A stretch of 64,000 nucleotides of DNA from Competibacter_A sp037045685 (lineage in GTDB: Bacteria > Pseudomonadota > Gammaproteobacteria > Competibacterales > Competibacteraceae), in assembly GCA_037045685.1 (NCBI GenBank), contig JBAOII010000039.1, positions 1 to 64,000 on the forward strand, written 5' to 3'. Below, in pieces: positions 54,389-63,488 of the stretch. Numbering within the stretch: the stretch's first letter is position 1; each line of letters starts with the position of its first letter. Position numbers and translations under genes: made by a program. The notes below the pieces were generated by a model that had not been told where the DNA came from, made no database searches, and saw nothing but the letters and a program-made list of their open reading frames with translations.

Positions 54389-54404
54389 GTTTGGAAGCGG
54401 CCAG

Positions 54405-54902
54405 ATGCAGCCAGCGCGGGCCTACATCGGTATCGGCAGCAATCTGGATGACCCGATCCGCCAAGTGCGGCGGGCCTTCCAAGCCCTGGAAAGCATCCTG
54501 GCCACCTGTTGCGTGGCGCGGTCGCCCCTGTACCGAGCGGCGCCTCTCGGCGGACCGGCCGATCAGCCGGATTACATCAACGCCGTCGTCGCCTTGGACA
54601 CCGGCCTGACGCCCGGCCAACTGCTGACGGTATTGCAGGCGCTCGAACTGGCGCACGGCCGGACCCGAACCGTGCGCTGGGGACCGCGAACCCTGGATTT
54701 GGATTTGTTGCTGTACGACCAGCTCATCAGCGACGATCCCTGGCTGACCCTGCCGCACCCCCGCCTGCACGAACGGCCGTTCGTGATGCGACCGCTGCTT
54801 GACATCGCTCCGACCTTGATGATTCCGGGGCGAGGCCGGTTGCAAGAATTGATCGTAAAATGTCCGCCGCAGACCATCACCCGTCTGGACAGCGAAAATT
54901 AA
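54405..54902 (+). CDS. folK: HPPK, 6-hydroxymethyl-dihydropterin pyrophosphokinase
   Basis: A 165-residue FolK of normal length. The signature YIGIGSNLDDP, SPLYRAAPLGGPADQPDYIN and WGPRTLDLDLLLYD with the metal-binding Asp pair are intact. It transfers pyrophosphate from ATP to the pterin precursor of folate. It lies 16 nt after pcnB, the standard gammaproteobacterial order pcnB-folK-panB-panC. Confidence 0.93.
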   Translation: MQPARAYIGIGSNLDDPIRQVRRAFQALESILATCCVARSPLYRAAPLGGPADQPDYINAVVALDTGLTPGQLLTVLQALELAHGRTRTVRWGPRTLDLDLLLYDQLISDDPWLTLPHPRLHERPFVMRPLLDIAPTLMIPGRGRLQELIVKCPPQTITRLDSEN

Positions 54903-55008
54903 CTCGCTACGATAGCAGCGCCAATCCGCTCCCCTTCCCATTCCCTCGAACCCCTGCCGCCGCTCCGCCCGTCATCCCCGGCCCGCTGCGGCTCAAACCG
55001 AGCACGCC

Positions 55009-55827
55009 ATGTACCAGGAACAGCCGACTCGAAAACCGATCACGATCACGACCCTGGCGAAGATGAAGCGCAACCGGGAAAAATTCGCGGTGCTGACCGC
55101 CTACGACGCCAGTTTCGCGGCGCTGCTGGAGGCGGCGGGCGTGGAGGTCGTTTTGGTCGGCGATTCGCTGGGCATGGTCGTCCAGGGCCAGCGCACCACC
55201 GTGCCGGTCACGATGGACGACATGGTATATCACACCCGAAACGTGGCGCGGGGCTGCGGCACGGCGCTGCTGATGGCCGACATGCCCTTCGCCAGCTACA
55301 CCACGGTCGAACAAGGCGTGCGCAACGCCGCCCGGCTCATGGCGGAAGGCGGCGCCCACATGGTCAAGCTGGAAGGCGGCGCCGTTCTGGCCGATACGGT
55401 GCGCCAGCTCGGCCGCAACGGCATTCCGGTCTGCGCCCATCTCGGTTTGCTGCCGCAATCGGTCCACAAGCTGGGCGGCTACAAGGTGCAGGGTCGCGAG
55501 GAATTGGCCGCGCGCCAGATCATCGACGAGGCGCTGGCGTTGCAGGAAGCCGGCGCCGACATCGCCTTGGTGGAATGCATCCCGGCGGAACTGGCGATGC
55601 GGCTGACCGAGGCGCTGGACATCCCGCTGATCGGCATCGGTGCCGGACCCCACTGCGACGCCCAAGTGCTGGTCAGCTACGACATGCTCGGCATCACCCC
55701 CGGTCGCCGGCCGAAGTTCTCCAAAAACTTCCTGACCGGCCGCGACAGCCTGCAAGCGGCGGTGGAAGCGTATGTGCGGGCCGTCAAGAGCGGCGAGTTC
55801 CCCGGCCCCGAACACTGCATCGCCTGA
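55009..55827 (+). CDS. panB: Ketopantoate hydroxymethyltransferase PanB
   Basis: A 272-residue PanB, the usual length. Motifs are FAVLTAYDASFAALLEAAG, VVLVGDSLGMVVQGQ, GGAHMVKLEGG, AHLGLLPQSVHKLGGYKVQG and PLIGIGAGPHCDAQVLV. It adds a hydroxymethyl group from methylenetetrahydrofolate to 2-oxoisovalerate on the way to pantothenate. panC starts 20 nt later. Confidence 0.95.
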   Translation: MYQEQPTRKPITITTLAKMKRNREKFAVLTAYDASFAALLEAAGVEVVLVGDSLGMVVQGQRTTVPVTMDDMVYHTRNVARGCGTALLMADMPFASYTTVEQGVRNAARLMAEGGAHMVKLEGGAVLADTVRQLGRNGIPVCAHLGLLPQSVHKLGGYKVQGREELAARQIIDEALALQEAGADIALVECIPAELAMRLTEALDIPLIGIGAGPHCDAQVLVSYDMLGITPGRRPKFSKNFLTGRDSLQAAVEAYVRAVKSGEFPGPEHCIA

Positions 55828-55846
55828 TCGTCGAGGAGCGCGCTTC

Positions 55847-56690
55847 ATGCAAACCGTCCACACCGTCGCCGAATTGCGCGCCCGAGTCGCGGCCTGGAAG
55901 CGGGCCGGCGAGCGCGTCGCCCTTCGTCCCCACCATGGGCAACCTGCATCGCGGCCACCTCCATCTGGTCGAGCGGGCGCGGGAACTGGCGCCGCGCACC
56001 GTCGCCAGCATTTTCGTCAACCCCACTCAGTTCGGACCCAACGAAGACTTTGCCGGCTATCCGCGCACGCTGGACGACGACAGCCGCCAGTTGGCCGCCG
56101 TCGGGCTCGATCTGCTGTTCGCGCCCGGCGTCGCCGAAATGTATCCGCGCCCCTTGGACGAGATGACCCAAGTGACGGTGCCGGAACTGTCGGGGATTTT
56201 GTGCGGCGCCAGCCGGCCGATTCACTTCCGGGGCGTCGCCACGGTGGTCAGCAAGCTGTTCAACATGGCGCAGCCGGACGTGGCCTTGTTCGGCGAGAAG
56301 GACTGGCAGCAATTGATGGTCATTCGCCGGCTGGTGGCCGACCTCGACTTCCCCGTCGAGATCGTCGGCGTACCGACGGTGCGGGAAGCCGACGGGCTGG
56401 CGCTGAGTTCGCGCAACGGCTATTTGACCGCCGAGGAGCGGGCCATCGCCCCGGTTCTGTACGCCACGCTGACGGCGAGCGCGGAGCGGTTGCGCGCCGG
56501 CGAGCGGGATTGCGAGCGGCTGACGAGCGAGGCCAAGGCGCGGCTGGCGGCGGCCGGTTTCCGGCCCGACTATTTCGAGATCCGTCGCGCCCGCGATTTG
56601 CGGCCCCCCGCCGACGGGGACACGGATTTGCGGATTCTGGCGGCGGCGTGGCTGGGTCGGGCGCGGTTGATCGACAATCTGGCGGTTTGA
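55847..56690 (+). CDS. panC: Pantothenate synthetase PanC (frameshifted)
   Basis: A 280-residue PanC, if one extra C near 55922 is ignored. MQTVHTVAELRARVAAWKRA is in the first frame. FVPTMGNLHRGHLHLVERA, with the HIGH-like motif, follows in the next, then FVNPTQFGPNEDF, FGEKDWQQLMVIRRLV and ALSSRNGYL. It joins pantoate and beta-alanine. As an essential-type core gene, its single C-run insertion is best explained as sequence error. Confidence 0.9.
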
Positions 56691-56819
56691 CGGCCGTTGC
56701 GCGAGCCGCTTCCCCGGCGGTTGCGGCGATGAGGGTCGAACGTCCCGATTCAGCCGCCCGCGAGCGGGGTCGGGTGCAAGCGCCTGTCGGGCATTGATGG
56801 ATGAGAAAGCCGTTCGGCC

Positions 56820-57395
56820 TCACCGGACTTTCAGGGTGGCCGCTTTGAAAAGGGCGCTGATCGGCACTTGGCGCAAACCGGGCTTTAACTCAAACGTCTG
56901 CCCAGAGGCAATGCTGCCGGTCGATTCGACGGCCAAATAGAAACCGCAAAAGCCGGTTTGCACCATTTTCTTCGCCGCTTTCTTGTCATTCATGATGGCG
57001 TTGAATTTGTAACAGGGTTCGCGGGGCTGAGTGACTCGCAAAACACAATCTGAAAAGTGAAGCTCATCGCCCACGAACAAGACCTCTTCGAGCAAACCGG
57101 ATAAGGTCAGGTTTTCACCCAAGCTGCCATAAGGCAAATCGGGCGAAAACCCGAGCGTTTTTCTCTGTTCTTGCCAGAACGGATAATGTTCCGATGGATA
57201 GGCGTAAACCGCTTTTGCAAGACCGCCGTGAACGGTCAAATCGGCCTGTTCATCGCCTTCGATTCCAAGCTTATTGACGCTGACTTTTCCTTCGACAGCA
57301 TGTTTTCGAATACCGGACATCACCCGCCTGTCGCCGATTTGCAGCGGCTGAACAGCGCCAATTTGCACGCTCAGAACTCTATATTTTTGGCTCAT
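56820..57395 (-). CDS. MOSC domain protein (YiiM-like)
   Basis: A 191-residue MOSC protein. The core motifs are GIEGDEQADLTVHGGLAKAV, AYPSEHYPFW, YGSLGENLTLSGL, GDELHFSDCVLRV and TQPREPCYKF with the conserved Cys. MOSC domains carry sulfur or molybdenum cofactor ligands; YiiM confers resistance to N-hydroxylated base analogues in E. coli. Base composition is clearly lower in GC than in the surrounding genes, suggesting recent acquisition. It lies next to IS elements. Confidence 0.85.
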   Translation of the reverse strand: MSQKYRVLSVQIGAVQPLQIGDRRVMSGIRKHAVEGKVSVNKLGIEGDEQADLTVHGGLAKAVYAYPSEHYPFWQEQRKTLGFSPDLPYGSLGENLTLSGLLEEVLFVGDELHFSDCVLRVTQPREPCYKFNAIMNDKKAAKKMVQTGFCGFYLAVESTGSIASGQTFELKPGLRQVPISALFKAATLKVR

Positions 57396-57605
57396 GGAAA
57401 TAAATGAGAGTGGACTGTCTAACTAACACTCAAAGTGAAAAGCCAGCCCGGTGGCAAAGCCAATGGGGAGCCTGCAAGCGCAGTACTCAGGCCGTCCCCT
57501 CAACTGATGGGATGGACTCCCCCTCTTTGTTGGCGCACTGTGTGCGCAGGTGAGACTCATTGGACGTGGGGATCAGCACCGCTCAACTCCGAAGGGGAAT
57601 CCAAA

Positions 57606-58688
57606 ATGAATGCTACTACCGTCGCTGTCGATCTTGCCAAGAACGTTTTCCAGCTGGCCGTGGCCGATGGCCAGTGGCATGTCGTCGAATCGCATCGCCT
57701 GACGCGCGCGCAGTTCGAGCGCTGGTTCCCGAACCGCGAAGTCTCGCTGGTCATCATGGAAGCCTGCGGCTCCGCCCACCACTGGGCGCGCTGGCTCAAT
57801 GGCCTGGGCATCGAAGTCATGCTGTTGCCGGCGGCCTACGTGCGCGCCTATGTGAAGCGCAACAAGACCGATGCCGCCGATGCGCTGGCGCTGCTGGAAG
57901 CGGCCCGCTGCGCGGACATCGTTCCGGTGCGGGTGAAGTCGGTCGAACAGCAAGCCTTGCAGGCGCTGCACCGCACCCGCTCCCTCTGGATGGGCACGCG
58001 CACCTCGCGCATCAATGCCTTGCGCGGCTTCTGCCGCGAGTTCGGGCTGGCCGTGCCGCAAGGCGCGCGCACCGGCATCGAAGCGATCGCCCGCACGCTC
58101 GCCGATCCGCACACGCCGATTCCCGCCATGATCCATCGCGCCATGCGGTTTCTCGTCGAGGAAATCCGTCTGCTGGAATTGCGCATCGGCCAGATGGAGC
58201 GGGAGCTGTCCGAACTGGCGAAGCACAGTCCGGCCTGCACCACGCTGCTGTCGATTCCCGGCATCGGCCTGCTGACCGCCACGGCGATGGTGGCGGCCAC
58301 GGGAGGGTCGGTCAGCCACTTCAAGGATGCCCGTCATTTCGCCAGCTGGTTCGGGCTGACGCCGCGCGAGTTCAGCTCCGGCAACAGTCGCGTGCTCGGC
58401 CGCATCTCGAAGAAGGGGGATCGCTACCTGCGCATGCTGCTCACCCATGGCGCCCGGGCCGTGCTGCGGGCGGCCAGCATGGCCCGACAGGCCGGCAAGA
58501 CCCTTGATGGCCTGCGCGGTTGGGGGCTGGCGGTGCAGGAGCGCGCCAATCACAACAAGGCGGCCTGCGCGGTGGCGAACAAGCTGGCGCGCATCTGCTA
58601 TGCCACGCTCCGGGATGGCGAGCCGTATGGCACGCCCAGCCGCCTGGCCCACAAGCTCAACCGTTCCGACTTCGCCATTGCCGTCTAG
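57606..58688 (+). CDS. IS110 family transposase
   Basis: A 360-residue DEDD transposase starting at ATG 57606 with GAAGGGGAATCC upstream. The N-terminal VAVDLAKNVFQLAVADG, IMEACGSAHHWARWL and KRNKTDAADALALLEAARC carry the catalytic acids. The C-terminal transposase_20 domain has LLSIPGIGLLTATAMVA and SWFGLTPREFSSGNSR with the conserved Ser. It matches the IS1111-like subgroup in length. Terminal ends were not defined; flanking non-coding arms span roughly 57430-57605 and 58690-58760. Confidence 0.9.
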   Translation: MNATTVAVDLAKNVFQLAVADGQWHVVESHRLTRAQFERWFPNREVSLVIMEACGSAHHWARWLNGLGIEVMLLPAAYVRAYVKRNKTDAADALALLEAARCADIVPVRVKSVEQQALQALHRTRSLWMGTRTSRINALRGFCREFGLAVPQGARTGIEAIARTLADPHTPIPAMIHRAMRFLVEEIRLLELRIGQMERELSELAKHSPACTTLLSIPGIGLLTATAMVAATGGSVSHFKDARHFASWFGLTPREFSSGNSRVLGRISKKGDRYLRMLLTHGARAVLRAASMARQAGKTLDGLRGWGLAVQERANHNKAACAVANKLARICYATLRDGEPYGTPSRLAHKLNRSDFAIAV

Positions 58689-58756
58689 GTCTGCAAGGAG
58701 AAAATCTTTGATGTGTTCCACGTCCTCGCGCTTGCTTTGAGATTGATCGCCCATCA

Positions 58757-58974
58757 TGGCTAAACGGGTCGCACCCTCACGTCACCAGGCCGATAACTCT
58801 GCCGGCAACTTCACGTCTGCCGCTTGTAACGATTGGCCCGACGTGCGCAGATTCCATGTCGGCACGGACCATTCAGAGTCCACTCCAGATGCCGGATATA
58901 CGACTGCATGCGCTTCCTCAGCCATACTATCGATCAATTTCCTTGCTTTCCGGGGGAGTCCATATACGCAGGGG
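58757..58974. other. Gap between IS110 transposase and the interrupted membrane gene
   Basis: About 220 bp with lower GC and no recognisable gene, RNA or repeat. It probably includes the right end of the IS110-type element. Confidence 0.3.
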
Positions 58975-59220
58975 TTAGGTTGCAAACCGTGCACGCGCCG
59001 GCCTCAATAGATGGAAGCCAAGCAATGAACAGCCGATGGCGAGGACAAATATGCCAGCAACGGAAGCAAAAATGGATATGAATGGTCCAAATGCATAGGC
59101 GATAGCTCCAACGAAAATGAGAAAAGGAGCGGCCTTCGGATACTCGTTGGATCGATAGATCGCGAGGCAAAGTGACGCTACGCCGATAAAAATCGTAATT
59201 GCCGAAACTGTGCGAAAATT
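58975..59220 (-). pseudogene. Interrupted membrane protein, C-terminal part
   Basis: The 3' half of a membrane-protein gene cut by the ISL3 element. It encodes the last about 80 residues with hydrophobic segments FLIFVGAIAYAFGPFISIF and VAGIFVLAIGCSLLGFHLL and ends RPARARFAT. Joined to 60549-60955 across one copy of the 8-bp target repeat it restores a continuous frame. Confidence 0.8.
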
Positions 59221-60548
59221 GGCTCTTCGAGGATTCATGTGGAGTCGAACGCGGAAGTGCATCATTTTAGGACGCATAGTTTTTTGACCGGTTATCAAGT
59301 TCAGGATACCGCACGATGGGAGAGTAAAATCCAATGACGGAAGCTGAATTGTTTGAGCAGATTTTAGGGATTAAAGAAATTCGAGTTGATCGAGTTGATT
59401 GGCAAGAACAAGCGCTCCATATTTATTGCAGTTCTATTTTTGAAGAAACGCTCTGTCCGCACTGTTTGAAGAAGAGACAGGTTGTGCATCAGACCTACGA
59501 GCGACAAATTCGCGATTTGCCGATCACCGGAAAAGAAGTATATTTGCATTTAAGTCAGCGGCAGTTTTATTGTCCGGACTGTGATCGTCGTTTCAATGAG
59601 CGTTTCAATTTTGTTGCGCCCCAGCGCGCGATGACTTGTCGTTACGAGCGCTACGTGTACGAATGCTGCAAAGCCAGCACGATCCAAAAGGTCAGCGCTC
59701 AAGAAAATTTGGTTTGGTCAACCGTTAACGATATTTGCCAACGGGGTGCGCGGCAAGAACTGCAAGAGCGCCCGCTTTCGAAAGTGAAAGCCGTGGGCAT
59801 GGACGAGCTTGCGATCAAAAAAGGACATCGCGACTATGTCACGGTGATCGTCGATTTAGAACGTATTGAAATCGTTGATATTTTAGAATATCGCGAGCAA
59901 GCGAAATTGATTGGGTATTTCAAAAACAAGGGGACGGAGTGGTGCGAAGGGATCGACGTGTTCTGCTCGGACATGTGGCCGGGTTTTATCAATACCGCCC
60001 GGGCGGTATTTCCTCGTGCAACCGTGGTCGTTGATCGGTTTCATTTTTTTGGCTACCTCAACAAAGCGGTGGACGGTCAACGGAAAAGTTTGCGCCGCCA
60101 ATTTAAAGACCGCGAAGAACTCAAGCGCCTCAAGTGGGCCTTGCTGAAGAATGCCGAAAACTTGACCCCCGATCAGACAACGAAACGCGACCGGGCCTTT
60201 CTACTGTTTCCAGAATTGAAGTTGATTTACGATCACAAGGAGATGTTTCGTGCGATTTTCAATCGGAATCTGACGCGAAAGCAAGGCGAAATCGAGTTAA
60301 AAAAATGGATGGAAGCGGCCAGAGAAATGAATAACAAATATCTGAATACCTTTTTATACATGCTGAATGATTGGAAAGAATACGTCTTAAACTACTTCGC
60401 GCATCGGGTGACCACGAGCGTCATTGAAGGTATTAACAATTCGATCAAGACAGTGAAACGCATGGGTTACGGATTTCGGAATTTTGTCAATTTTAAGCAA
60501 CGGGTCCTGATCAGCTTCGCTTAACTCCACAACAATCCTCGAAGAACC
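59221..60548 (+). mobile_element. Complete ISL3 family insertion sequence (1,328 bp)
   Basis: The left end GGCTCTTCGAGGATTCATGT and the right end, read inverted as GGTTCTTCGAGGATTGTTGT, form a 25-bp terminal inverted repeat with three mismatches. The element is flanked on both sides by the 8-bp direct repeat CGAAAATT (59213-59220 and 60549-60556), the 8-bp duplication typical of ISL3. The transposase gene fills the element. Confidence 0.93.
59334..60524 (+). CDS. ISL3 family transposase
   Basis: A 396-residue transposase. The N-terminal zinc finger has CPHCLKKR and FYCPDCDRRF Cys pairs. The DDE region includes VGMDELAIKKGHRDYVTVIV, CSDMWPGFINTARAVFP and VVDRFHFFGYLNKAVD. The C-terminus has TTSVIEGINNSIKTVKRMGY. 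The gene is markedly AT-richer than its surroundings, so the element arrived recently from another host. The stop lies at the inner edge of the right inverted repeat. Confidence 0.95.
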   Translation: MTEAELFEQILGIKEIRVDRVDWQEQALHIYCSSIFEETLCPHCLKKRQVVHQTYERQIRDLPITGKEVYLHLSQRQFYCPDCDRRFNERFNFVAPQRAMTCRYERYVYECCKASTIQKVSAQENLVWSTVNDICQRGARQELQERPLSKVKAVGMDELAIKKGHRDYVTVIVDLERIEIVDILEYREQAKLIGYFKNKGTEWCEGIDVFCSDMWPGFINTARAVFPRATVVVDRFHFFGYLNKAVDGQRKSLRRQFKDREELKRLKWALLKNAENLTPDQTTKRDRAFLLFPELKLIYDHKEMFRAIFNRNLTRKQGEIELKKWMEAAREMNNKYLNTFLYMLNDWKEYVLNYFAHRVTTSVIEGINNSIKTVKRMGYGFRNFVNFKQRVLISFA

Positions 60549-60955
60549 CGAAAATTAACTATAGATGGATCATTTTTAATGATAGCTTCACGCAGCAAAA
60601 ACGCTGATTCAGGGTGTGAAGCAATAATTGGATAAAGGAATAGCTCCCATGTAACTTTACATGCCTGTAGGAGATACGCAGTCTCAGTAAACAAGAAGCC
60701 TACCGCACCGACGATCCCAGCGTCATCTCGAATTCTGGAATAGACGGCATAGAAACCGGCAAGCATTAGCAAAATACCTGCGAAGGCAACAATAGCCAAC
60801 CAAATCCAATTGGGGTTGAGTACCACCAGAACGAAATCGTAGATACCACTCCTGACTGGGAGAAGAACCGGAAACATCGACGAATAAACCGCAAACAGCA
60901 CAGAGCCGATGATTAATGAAATACCACCAAATTTTTCAAAAGGAGCCAACTTCAT
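60549..60955 (-). pseudogene. Interrupted membrane protein, N-terminal part
   Basis: The 5' part of the gene broken by the ISL3 element, starting at ATG 60955 (MKLAPFEKFGGISLIIGSVL). It carries about four hydrophobic segments, including LNPNWIWLAIVAFAGILLML. Joining it to 58975-59212 through one copy of CGAAAATT gives NFRTVSAITIFIG across the seam and a 214-residue, six-helix protein in one frame. I do not recognise the family. The split gene is presumably inactive. Confidence 0.82.
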
Positions 60956-61162
60956 TTAGTCAGTCTCCAGAGGGTATGAACCAGTTAACCGACCGCATCG
61001 AACGAATTTTGAATCTCGGCTATCTGCCCCGATAGCGCTCGGCGCTGTCGGAAGTGGCCGATATTTGATGCCCTTCTGTTTCGGGGTTGAATCGCATCTC
61101 GCGCTTACCTTTCGCTTATGGCGGGTCACATGGCAGGACTGTTGACTAAGTCATTGAAAACA

Positions 61163-61239
61163 TGGTGCCCCGAACAGGAGTTGAACCTGTGACCTCACCC
61201 TTAGGAGGGGTGCGCTCTATCCGACTGAGCTACCGGGGC
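61163..61239 (-). tRNA. tRNA-Arg (anticodon CCT)
   Basis: A 77-nt minus-strand cloverleaf with encoded CCA. The acceptor is GCCCCGG/TCGGGGC. The anticodon arm CACCC-CTCCTAA-GGGTG gives anticodon CCT. The T arm is CACAGGTTCAACTCCTGT. It reads AGG codons. It marks the edge of the IS-rich, lower-GC segment. Confidence 0.92.
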
Positions 61240-61318
61240 CAAACGAGGAGGGTGTCCAGAGAAAAACTGGCTACCCGTGACCGGGTTTATTGGTATGTGG
61301 TGGGGCTAGGATAGCCGA

Positions 61319-61993
61319 TCAGGCTTTACCCGAACAAGAGGATAAAGGCTGAGGGGTCAGTATCCACCGGAAGGTCAGGTTGATCCGGGCGCCGACCGGC
61401 TGGCGCGTCTTGGGGACGTGGTGCCGCCAGCAATGCTGGGTCGCGCCGCCCAGCACCAGCACGTCACCGTCCTCCAGCCGCAACTCCGCCCGCAACCGCC
61501 GCTTTTTGTGCTGCATCAGAAAGCGGCGGGCGGCGCCGAAGCTGACCGAGGCGATCACCGGATCGCGGCCGAGTTCCGGCTCGTCGTCGCTGTGCCAGCC
61601 CATGCTGTCCTGGCCGTCGCGATACAGATTGAGCAGCACGCTGTTGAAGCGGGTCGCCGCCAGCGCTTCCACCCGCTCCCGCACGATCCGCAGCGTCGGC
61701 GTCCACGGCGCCGGCTCCAGCCGCAGCCCGGAGTAGCCGTATACGGCCTCGGGGTCGCCGTGCCAGGCGCTCAGCCGGGGCGAGGCGATGGCGCGACCGT
61801 ATACCGTGATGACCTGTTGCCGCCACGCCGTTTCCTCGCGCAGCACCGCGAACAGATGAGCGCGTTCCGCCGGCGTGAACGCTCGCCGATAAAGCACCCC
61901 TTCGCCATCCGGCACCGCAAGCCGCTCGCTCGCTCGACCGATTGGGCGGTCGGGAGCGCCATCATCGCGAAGGTCAAAAAATCGCGCGCTCAT
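61319..61993 (-). CDS. AlkB-like 2-oxoglutarate/Fe(II) dioxygenase
   Basis: A 224-residue 2OG-Fe(II) oxygenase of the AlkB/ALKBH2-3 type. I chose ATG 61993 because it overlaps the NRDE gene stop in ATGA. The HxD metal motif is in MGWHSDDEPELG, the distal His in GGATQHCWRHHVP and the 2OG-binding Arg in GARINLTFRWI. FNSVLLNLYRDGQD precedes the site. It probably repairs alkylated bases in DNA or RNA. The order NRDE-AlkB suggests co-expression. Confidence 0.88.
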   Translation of the reverse strand: MSARFFDLRDDGAPDRPIGRASERLAVPDGEGVLYRRAFTPAERAHLFAVLREETAWRQQVITVYGRAIASPRLSAWHGDPEAVYGYSGLRLEPAPWTPTLRIVRERVEALAATRFNSVLLNLYRDGQDSMGWHSDDEPELGRDPVIASVSFGAARRFLMQHKKRRLRAELRLEDGDVLVLGGATQHCWRHHVPKTRQPVGARINLTFRWILTPQPLSSCSGKA

Positions 61994-62802
61994 CCATCGG
62001 TGGCTCGGCCGGCCCAAGTCGCCTTGCGAGGGGTTTCACCAATCGTCGGCCACAACAACCGATACTCGCTTTGGCTAAAATTGATCCAATTTTGCTCGGC
62101 AAAATACACGCGCCTGTGTTGGTCCACGACCATTACGGTGGACGAACGGGTACCGTACTCCGGCGTGGCGATGAAGATCGGCGACAAGCGGATTTCCCAG
62201 TCCAGCGTAAGCCCGGTACGGGGCACTTCCGATTCTGGCGCCGGGGCGCGATCGCAGAGAAGCCGCATCAAGTCGGTCGGAGTGAAACCGGATTCGGAGA
62301 TCAGCAAATCGCGGAGGGCTTCCCGCCCGCGCGCCAGCTTGGGCCAAGGGGTATCGAGCAGGTGGTTGCTGAGGCCGTAAAGGCCGGGAGCCAAAGACTG
62401 GGGAGGACGGTTGGCGCGATTGGAAAAGTAGTGCAGTTCTCCGCCATCGCCGAGCAACAGATTGAAGCCGTTGTACGTGTTGGCGAGCGGCATCAAGCGG
62501 GCCAGATAATCGCTGGCCGACTCTCCGCTTCGCAGAAAATCGCTGACCAACTGGCCGCGGGAAGGAGCGGCGGGCATGAATTGGCCCGGATCCCGGTAAT
62601 TGGTGATCGCGGCGAAGCGGCCCCCGCGCGTGATGCCGAGCCATGTCCCCCCCTCCTTGAGATCGCGGCCCGCCAAGATATTCGGGGCATCGTCCCAAAA
62701 CGCCAGCGGAGCGGTGGCCCGGTCGTAGTATTCGTCACGATTGGCGGCCACCACCAGCTCGTAGCGCGGATGACAGCGATAGGCGAACAAAATGAGACAC
62801 AT
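61990..62802 (-). CDS. NRDE (TANGO2-like) family protein
   Basis: A 270-residue NRDE-domain protein starting MCLILFAYRCHPRYELVVAA with the name-giving ANRDEYYDR. Further family blocks are ILAGRDLKEGGTWLGITRGG, FAAITNYRDP, YNGFNLLLGDGGELHYFSNR and GLYGLSNHLLDTPWPKL. The N-terminal Cys suggests an Ntn-hydrolase-like fold. Human TANGO2 is linked to metabolic crises and heme trafficking; bacterial function is unknown. It overlaps the AlkB-like gene. Confidence 0.88.
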   Translation of the reverse strand: MCLILFAYRCHPRYELVVAANRDEYYDRATAPLAFWDDAPNILAGRDLKEGGTWLGITRGGRFAAITNYRDPGQFMPAAPSRGQLVSDFLRSGESASDYLARLMPLANTYNGFNLLLGDGGELHYFSNRANRPPQSLAPGLYGLSNHLLDTPWPKLARGREALRDLLISESGFTPTDLMRLLCDRAPAPESEVPRTGLTLDWEIRLSPIFIATPEYGTRSSTVMVVDQHRRVYFAEQNWINFSQSEYRLLWPTIGETPRKATWAGRATDG

Positions 62803-62852
62803 GAGGTTTCAGCCGGGTACGTTTGAGGAAGTCCGAACGCCGCAGCAAAGAT

Positions 62853-63488
62853 TCAAATTTGATCATAGACCTTGAGAATGTCGATTGCCATCGCCATGCG
62901 GATGAGTTGCGACAGGGTATCGGCCCCCATTTTCTGCATGACCTTGGCGCGATGCACTTCCACGGTTTTGCGGCTCAGGCTCAACGCCTCGGCGATTTCC
63001 CGGTTGGAGAGACCTTCCACGACCTGGCGCAACACATCCTGTTCGCGCGGGGTCAGCGTGTCGAACCGGCACAACAAATCCCGCCGCCGCGCGCGGGCGC
63101 ACCGCCGCGCCCGATCCTCGGCCAAGGCATTGTGGACGCAATCGAGCAGCAGTTGATCGTTGAACGGTTTTTCGATGAAATCCAGCGCGCCCTGCTTCAT
63201 GGCGGTCACCGCCATCGTCACGTCACCGTGGCCGGTGATGATGACGACGGGCACATCGATGCCACGGTCGCGCAAGAGCTGCTGGGAACTCAAATCGTTG
63301 CGGCCGGGAATGCGGATATCCAACAGCAAGCAGCCCGGATGGTCGGGCTGGTAAGCGGTCAAAAACCCTTCGGTGTCGGCGAAGGCCAGCGTCCGCAAAC
63401 CCACCGATTCCAGGAGATACCGCAGCGAATCGCGCAGCGCCGGATCGTCGCCCACGACGTAAACCAGGGGAGCGTCCCGCCCGGTCAC
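62853..63488 (-). CDS. FixJ/NarL-like response regulator
   Basis: A 211-residue regulator with GTG start at 63488 overlapping the kinase stop in GTGA. The receiver has VYVVGDDPALRDSLRYLL, where the first acidic residue of the usual VVDDD is Gly, the phospho-acceptor Asp in CLLLDIRIPG, Thr in VVIITGHGDVTMAV and Lys in FIEKPFND. A LuxR-type HTH follows: LTPREQDVLRQVVEGLSNRE, then IAEALSLSRKTVEVHRAKVM. It likely activates transcription for a signal sensed by the adjacent kinase. Confidence 0.87.
   Translation of the reverse strand: MTGRDAPLVYVVGDDPALRDSLRYLLESVGLRTLAFADTEGFLTAYQPDHPGCLLLDIRIPGRNDLSSQQLLRDRGIDVPVVIITGHGDVTMAVTAMKQGALDFIEKPFNDQLLLDCVHNALAEDRARRCARARRRDLLCRFDTLTPREQDVLRQVVEGLSNREIAEALSLSRKTVEVHRAKVMQKMGADTLSQLIRMAMAIDILKVYDQI

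Noticed and set aside
57435..57605. Upstream extension of the IS110 transposase to 57435
   Set aside because: The segment before ATG 57606 lacks transposase similarity; a good ribosome site and the standard VAVDLAKN start lie at 57606.
59239..59334. Extended start for the minus-strand membrane frame at 59334
   Set aside because: These codons lie inside the left end of the ISL3 element, so they are not part of the original gene.
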